From contig JAGOVF010000019.1 in assembly GCA_018060885.1 (NCBI GenBank), forward strand, positions 1 through 36,075: a DNA stretch of 36,075 bases, written 5' to 3'. This DNA is from Oligoflexales bacterium. Lineage in GTDB: Bacteria > Bdellovibrionota_B > Oligoflexia > Oligoflexales > JAGOVF01. A model generated the notes under the pieces. That model was not told where the DNA came from. It searched no databases and saw only the letters and a program-made list of their open reading frames with translations. Each line of letters opens with the position of its first letter. The stretch's first letter is position 1. Position numbers and translations under genes: made by a program. Below are positions 32,734-36,075 of this stretch, in pieces.

Positions 32734-32783
32734 CAACTTTGTATATGGGCTATTTAAATAGTGGGAGTAGGTCATTAACGTGA
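32724..32783 (+). CDS. Short third copy, repeat leader only
   Basis: A 19-residue frame opening [17 protein letters not shown] and ending at once in TGA. It repeats the leader of copies A and B without the Ser-X tract. It may be a truncated duplicate rather than a working gene. Confidence 0.35.
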   Translation: MIISTLYMGYLNSGSRSLT

Positions 32784-32785
32784 TT

Positions 32786-32802
32786 GCGTAGTCGCACTAC
32801 GC
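32786..32802. other. Perfect hairpin after the repeat genes
   Basis: GCGTAG-TCGCA-CTACGC, a 6-bp stem, starting 3 bp after the stop of copy C. No T-run follows. It could limit transcription or protect the 3' end of the repeat message. Confidence 0.5.
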
Positions 32803-32859
32803 TGATCTGGTTACAGGGCGCACAAATTCCAGTAAGGAATGCCAAAATTGGTGCACAAA

Positions 32860-32925
32860 GCACGATTAGCTAATGGAGCGGCCTTCAACTTAGAGGGTGT
32901 CCAAGTTCGATTCTTGGGTCGTGCA
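32860..32925 (+). tRNA. tRNA-like element, short and degenerate
   Basis: GCACGAT pairs with GTCGTGC as a 7-bp acceptor stem (last pair T-G), with discriminator A. The T-arm is perfect: CCAAG-TTCGATT-CTTGG. TA stands at positions 8-9 and the short D-arm is GCT-AATGG-AGC. The total is only 66 nt. The anticodon arm is poor (GCCTT/GAGGG with mismatch) and none of the possible loops has T33 in place, so no anticodon is called. CCA is not encoded. A decayed tRNA or a tRNA mimic are both possible. Confidence 0.55.
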
Positions 32926-32926
32926 T

Positions 32927-33238
32927 ATGAATGAACAAAAACTAGATTTAGACAAAATAGAAGAAGAACTTAAGCATATAAGTGTTTTTCCTTGGGATGG
33001 TATAGTAAAATATTGCACAGCAGTTCAAAATGATATTTCTTTTATTTCAAAAGCACCACAAAGAATTTCTGCTTTGGTGAATCGGGTGAGAGAATTGGAA
33101 TCTGAATTAAAAATCCATAAACGACTTTCAACTTTAGGTTGTGCAATGTCTTTGGAAGCGATGGAATTAAAAATTTGGAACGATTGGGCCCAATTCACAT
33201 TAGGACATGGTAGAACCCGGAAGGAGTGGGCGAAATGA
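32927..33238 (+). CDS. Helical protein of unknown function
   Basis: Start at the ATG one base after the tRNA-like element; an upstream in-frame start would lie inside that element. The 103-residue product is helical (LDLDKIEEELKHISVFPWDG, RISALVNRVRELESELKIHK) and has a coiled-coil segment. No ribosome site is visible. It overlaps the next gene by 4 bp. Function unknown. Confidence 0.5.
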   Translation: MNEQKLDLDKIEEELKHISVFPWDGIVKYCTAVQNDISFISKAPQRISALVNRVRELESELKIHKRLSTLGCAMSLEAMELKIWNDWAQFTLGHGRTRKEWAK

Positions 33239-33426
33239 AGCAAGAAGATTATTCTAATGATTTATTAAATGACTTAAAAGAAAAGATGGATAAAGCAAAA
33301 AAACAATCTTTAGAGTCAAAACAGATTGCCTATAATTCATACGGGCATGGGTATTCTTTTGGAGAATATGAAGCCTATAAAAGAGTTATTTATTTCATTC
33401 AAAATAATGATTGGCCTGAATTTTAA
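33235..33426 (+). CDS. Small helical protein of unknown function
   Basis: Start at the ATG at 33235, which overlaps the preceding stop and follows AAGGAG. The 63-residue product is a charged helix (LLNDLKEKMDKAKKQSLESK) followed by an aromatic C-terminal part (YGHGYSFGEYEAYKRVIYFI). Its role is unknown. Confidence 0.5.
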   Translation: MKQEDYSNDLLNDLKEKMDKAKKQSLESKQIAYNSYGHGYSFGEYEAYKRVIYFIQNNDWPEF

Positions 33427-33465
33427 AAAGGGTCCAAAAACAAATCCTCTGCGCTATTCTGAGCG

Positions 33466-33476
33466 TTTGGTATAAT
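33466..33476 (+). promoter_or_regulatory. Extended -10 promoter
   Basis: TTTGG followed by TATAAT (33471-33476) gives a perfect TGnTATAAT. No good -35 is present at the usual distance, as is typical for extended -10 promoters. It would drive the small gene at 33514. Confidence 0.6.
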
Positions 33477-33513
33477 GCTGGGTAGATGAGTTGAAACAAT
33501 AAACGGAGGTAGA

Positions 33514-33741
33514 ATGAGCTGTATCACTTACGGAGTTTATCATGTAATCGGTAGAGATAGACAGGGCAGGCAGATATTGTCTAATCCTCAAGTGCGACGT
33601 GTGTGCGACTCTAACGCGGAGACACCTCCAACTCCTACAAACAATTTCTGTGCGGCAGGATATTCAATTAGACATTATTACCAAAACTTACTAGACGGAA
33701 GTTGGTACGGAATAGCTATCTGCGGGAGGAATGGGAGATAG
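33514..33741 (+). CDS. Small protein of unknown function
   Basis: A 75-residue protein with a perfect ACGGAGG ribosome site and its own promoter upstream, so probably well expressed. It has four Cys (CITYGVYHVIGRDRQGR, VRRVCDSN, NNFCAAGY, AICGRNGR). It overlaps the convergent HTH gene by 51 bp. No function recognised. Confidence 0.55.
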   Translation: MSCITYGVYHVIGRDRQGRQILSNPQVRRVCDSNAETPPTPTNNFCAAGYSIRHYYQNLLDGSWYGIAICGRNGR

Positions 33742-33924
33742 GTTAGATCTATTTTTTAGATATTCATCAAGACACTCTTTTTTTACCCTCCAATTCCCAG
33801 CAACTTTAAAAGCCTCAATCTTTTTATCCTTAATAAGCCTATAAATTGTTATCTCATGAAATCGCAAATAAACAGCGACCTCTTTAATACTCAAAAAGTC
33901 TGAAATTATTTCGCGATTAATCAT
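33691..33924 (-). CDS. HTH_17 excisionase-like DNA-binding protein
   Basis: Start at Met at 33924; a longer version would include a non-conserved extension. The 77-residue product holds the MerR/excisionase-type fold (FLSIKEVAVYLRFHEITIYR, KKIEAFKVAGNWRVKKECLD) and a Pro-rich tail. It is one of the few minus-strand genes in the rightward region and is divergent from the gene at 33947. It could be a second directionality factor or a local repressor. Confidence 0.7.
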   Translation of the reverse strand: MINREIISDFLSIKEVAVYLRFHEITIYRLIKDKKIEAFKVAGNWRVKKECLDEYLKNRSNLSPIPPADSYSVPTSV

Positions 33925-33946
33925 TTCAATATGGTAACATTTTGAG

Positions 33947-34246
33947 ATGGCAGATCCACAAAAAAAATCAGATGTTGGAAACATGCTCGAAACTTATATC
34001 AGAGTGGGAATACTAGAGGAGCGCTTTGAACGTCACAACGAAGAGCAAGAAGAAAAAATTGAAAAAGTATTAAAGAAGCATGAAAAATTGGATGATAAAG
34101 TCACAAACTTAATTGATCGTTACGTGCACGAAAAGCAAAACATGCTAGAACGTATTAAAGTGGCTGAAATTAAAATTGCGGCAATAAGTTCGGTAGCCGG
34201 GGCTATTATATCTATAGTTGTAACGTGGATTTCGAAAAAGATTTGA
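33947..34246 (+). CDS. Coiled-coil protein with C-terminal membrane anchor
   Basis: A 99-residue protein, divergent from the HTH gene. Residues ~20-70 form a charged coiled coil (ERFERHNEEQEEKIEKVLKK), and residues ~76-96 a membrane segment (AAISSVAGAIISIVVTWISK). The topology resembles XhlA-type lysis-associated proteins, but it lies far from the lysis genes. Function unknown. Confidence 0.6.
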   Translation: MADPQKKSDVGNMLETYIRVGILEERFERHNEEQEEKIEKVLKKHEKLDDKVTNLIDRYVHEKQNMLERIKVAEIKIAAISSVAGAIISIVVTWISKKI

Positions 34247-34265
34247 GATAAATTTAAGATGGCAA

Positions 34266-34460
34266 TTAAGATTTTTTTGGTCTTCCACCTTTTTTACCGT
34301 TTTCTTTTGACGCTTTTCTTTTTGCTTCTGATTTTACAGCTCCCCCAGTCCTGCCCATTTCGCAGCTATAAATTGATTTTAAAATGTATTCTAACCCGTT
34401 TTTGTCACATCCATTAATGCATCTAGCAATTTCATAATCCCATTCAGTCGGTTGCCCCAA
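34266..34460 (-). CDS. Small basic protein with AT-hook-like end
   Basis: A 64-residue frame starting with TTG, with an open frame extending further upstream without a clear ATG, so the start is uncertain. The N-terminus is mixed (PTEWDYEIARCINGCDKNGL); the C-terminus ends KENGKKGGRPKKS, with a GRP core like an AT-hook. It may bind AT-rich DNA such as the stretch upstream of terS. Confidence 0.5.
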   Translation of the reverse strand: MGQPTEWDYEIARCINGCDKNGLEYILKSIYSCEMGRTGGAVKSEAKRKASKENGKKGGRPKKS

Positions 34461-34499
34461 TTTGAGCGCGTCTTCTGTGTTTTGTATAATAAATGAAAA

Positions 34500-34597
34500 T
34501 ATTTTTTTGCGCAGCGATTAAAATGTTGAAAATTATGTATAATTATGTATTAAGATTGTATTAATTATTAACTAAAGTTAATTAATTAAAATTAATT
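34500..34597 (+). promoter_or_regulatory. AT-rich leader of the packaging operon
   Basis: About 100 bp of almost pure A/T between 34500 and terS, with two copies of AATTATGTAT and overlapping TTAATTAA-type palindromes. TTGAAA (34533-34538), then 16 nt and TATTAA, may form the late promoter. A terminase recognition site may lie here or in terS. Confidence 0.4.
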
Positions 34598-35068
34598 ATG
34601 AATAAAGAGACCGCTAAACACAAATACCCGCACGCAAAGAAAAATGATAAAATCATAGACGAAATAATTGAAGAAATTAGCAACGGAAGGTCGTTGGTCG
34701 GGATATTAAAATCAAAAAAAGAATATCCTTCTTATACTAATTTTATGCGATGGATAGACGCTGATCAGAAAGTGCGTGAGAAATACACGAAAGCGAAAGA
34801 GGCTCAGGCAGATTACCTCGCTGAGCAGCTTTTAGACATTGCAGATGATGGCAAAAATGACTGGATGCAGAGTAACGACCCAAACAACCCCGGCTATCGA
34901 TTTAACAATGAGCATTATCAGAGATCAAGACTCCGCGTTGATACACGAAAATGGATTGCATCAAAACTCAAACCTAAAAAGTACGGTGAAAAATTAGACC
35001 TTGGCGGAAACGTCAGCCTAGCCGCCGCTTTCGCTCTTCCAACAATCAAAAAAGAGGGCGAACTATAG
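34598..35068 (+). CDS. terS: Terminase small subunit
   Basis: A 156-residue DNA-recognition subunit of the packaging enzyme. An N-terminal helix-turn-helix (IIDEIIEEISNGRSLVGILK, SYTNFMRWIDADQKVREKYT) is followed by the oligomerisation helices (AKEAQADYLAEQLLDIADDG), and the C-terminal RLRVDTRKWIASKLKPKKYG is a well-known terS ending. The stop touches the terL start. It binds phage DNA to start packaging. Confidence 0.9.
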   Translation: MNKETAKHKYPHAKKNDKIIDEIIEEISNGRSLVGILKSKKEYPSYTNFMRWIDADQKVREKYTKAKEAQADYLAEQLLDIADDGKNDWMQSNDPNNPGYRFNNEHYQRSRLRVDTRKWIASKLKPKKYGEKLDLGGNVSLAAAFALPTIKKEGEL

Positions 35069-36075
35069 ATGTGGAAACCTCACCCCGGGCCGCAAACTGA
35101 AGCGCTTTCAAGGAGTGAGTTTGAAATACTTTATGGCGGTGCTCGTGGCGGAGGGAAGACAGAAGCGGGTTTGGCGTGGTTGATTCACCCATCACATTTA
35201 CTAAATCCTAAATATAGATTTTTAGTTCTTCGAAGACAACATAAAGACTTGTCGGATTGGATTGACCGCGCGCGTACATTCTATAAGCCGCTTGGGGCAA
35301 CGATCACAGGGGTGCCAGCAGAAATCAGATTTCCGAATGGGGCTGTGGGCCGCACAGGACATCTGCAGGACAAAAATGCTTATGGGCAGTATATAGGTCA
35401 TGAGTATCACAAGCTGCTTTGGGAAGAGCTAACTCTTGAGCCTAGTGAAGAAAACTATCTTAAGATGCTTGGTTCTGTTCGGTCAACTGTCCCAGAATTA
35501 AGACCTCAAATTTTTTGCACCACGAACCCGGGAAACGCTGGTCACATATGGGTAAAGAACAGATTTGTGAGGCATGGTGTAGGGCAGACATACGTCGACA
35601 TAGACACTGGCAGGAAGCGAATTTTTATCTCGTCTAAGGTATACGACAACCCGACAATTACTGAGAATGATCCAGACTATATTTTGTGGCTCAAAGGCCT
35701 ACCGGAAAAGCTTCGCAGAGCCTGGCTAGATGGGGATTGGGATGTGTTCGAGGGGCAGTACTTCGGAGAATGGATTGACAGCGAGCACACTTACGAACCG
35801 TTTCATATACCGAAAGAATGGCCGCGATTTCGTTCAATAGATTGGGGATATTCAGACCATTTCTGCTGTCTCTGGTTCGCCGTCGGTCCAGACAATCACA
35901 TCTATGTTTATCGAGAATATTATAAAAACAGGCTCACCGACTCTGAGTATGCAGAGCAAGTGCGAGCGTTGAGTAGATATCATGACGGTAGAGACGAACG
36001 GATTGAGTATACAATCGGCGATCCAATTTCTTTTTGGGTGAAGATTGCAGAGACCGGAGTAGAGCGTCATGAAAC
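35069..36075 (+). CDS. terL: Terminase large subunit, 3'-truncated copy (window end)
   Basis: Starts directly after terS and runs off the window. It carries the true N-terminus MWKPHPGPQTEALSRSEFEI and Walker A ILYGGARGGGKTEAG, missing from the copy at the window start. Further features are LLWEEL, CTTNPG and SIDWGYSD. Relative to the first copy it has one extra residue (GVGQTYVDID against GAGAYLDPD) and few substitutions, although the DNA is much more diverged. Confidence 0.95.
   Translation, partial: MWKPHPGPQTEALSRSEFEILYGGARGGGKTEAGLAWLIHPSHLLNPKYRFLVLRRQHKDLSDWIDRARTFYKPLGATITGVPAEIRFPNGAVGRTGHLQDKNAYGQYIGHEYHKLLWEELTLEPSEENYLKMLGSVRSTVPELRPQIFCTTNPGNAGHIWVKNRFVRHGVGQTYVDIDTGRKRIFISSKVYDNPTITENDPDYILWLKGLPEKLRRAWLDGDWDVFEGQYFGEWIDSEHTYEPFHIPKEWPRFRSIDWGYSDHFCCLWFAVGPDNHIYVYREYYKNRLTDSEYAEQVRALSRYHDGRDERIEYTIGDPISFWVKIAETGVERHE
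35173..36075 (+). repeat. Right copy of the diverged terL repeat
   Basis: Aligns with 1-900. Blocks of perfect identity alternate with blocks differing mainly at third codon positions. The right copy has one additional codon. Confidence 0.95.

Noticed and set aside
32468..32761. 97-residue Val-Gly repeat protein in another frame of the hexanucleotide tract
   Set aside because: It lacks a good start and ribosome site, while the Trp/Ser frame has a conserved leader, coupled starts and two copies in the same frame. The (VG)n frame is a by-product of GGAGTN repeats, though slippage into it is possible.
1..36075. Simple circular genome with identical terminal overlap
   Set aside because: The overlapping ends differ at many positions and by one codon, so closure can be proposed but not taken as shown.

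Overview
The window reads as one almost complete genome of a temperate, short-tailed (podovirus-type) phage of a Gram-negative host. Evidence for a phage is the full set of terminase, portal, scaffold, capsid, tail-tube, ejection and lysis genes. Evidence for temperate life is a tyrosine integrase beside a tRNA-derived attP and a divergent cI/cro-type switch. A spanin pair with a lipoprotein o-spanin implies a Gram-negative cell envelope. The sequence is AT-rich; the host genus cannot be named, but its integration target is most likely a tRNA-Thr(CGU) gene. The last 903 bases re-enter the large-terminase gene found in the first 900 bases, so the map closes to about 35.2 kb, but the two terL copies are diverged alleles, not identical ends.

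Layout. 1-1258: 3' part of terL. 1249-5985: small DNA-binding protein, portal, scaffold, major capsid protein and a second head protein, closed by a rho-independent terminator. 6037-11923: connector, tail-tube protein, fibre proteins with a 31-residue repeat array, and a GNAT acetyltransferase. 11871-17973: three ejection-type proteins, ending with a 1362-residue protein carrying an N-terminal lytic transglycosylase. 17982-20113: small structural or fibre-type proteins including a LamG-like lectin. 20113-21509: lysis cassette (membrane protein, GH108 endolysin, holin, i-spanin with o-spanin nested in another frame). 21477-22015 (minus): hicBA toxin-antitoxin with its own promoter and operator. 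22016-22456: attP region. 22457-23443: integrase. 23444-24122 (minus): retropepsin-like protease plus a small partner, flanked by 32-bp direct repeats derived from the integrase 3' end. 24311-25057 (minus): Cys-rich lipoprotein, probably a lysogenic-conversion gene. 25290-26176: repressor, operators, Cro-like and Xis-like proteins. 26327-30586: recombination/replication block (P-loop ATPase, SSB-like protein, initiator with an internal iteron origin, helicase-loader-like protein, VRR-NUC nuclease). 30708-34460: accessory region. 34598 onward: terS and terL.

The strangest part is 31184-32925. There, two related small proteins sharing a conserved N-terminus are each followed, with overlapping stop/start codons, by low-complexity proteins in which every second residue is Gly or Ser. 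The second set has been duplicated into three translationally coupled reading frames and lies just upstream of a shortened tRNA-like element. The other strong candidate is the retropepsin cassette, which looks inserted into the integrase 3' end and able to excise by homologous recombination while leaving an intact integrase.
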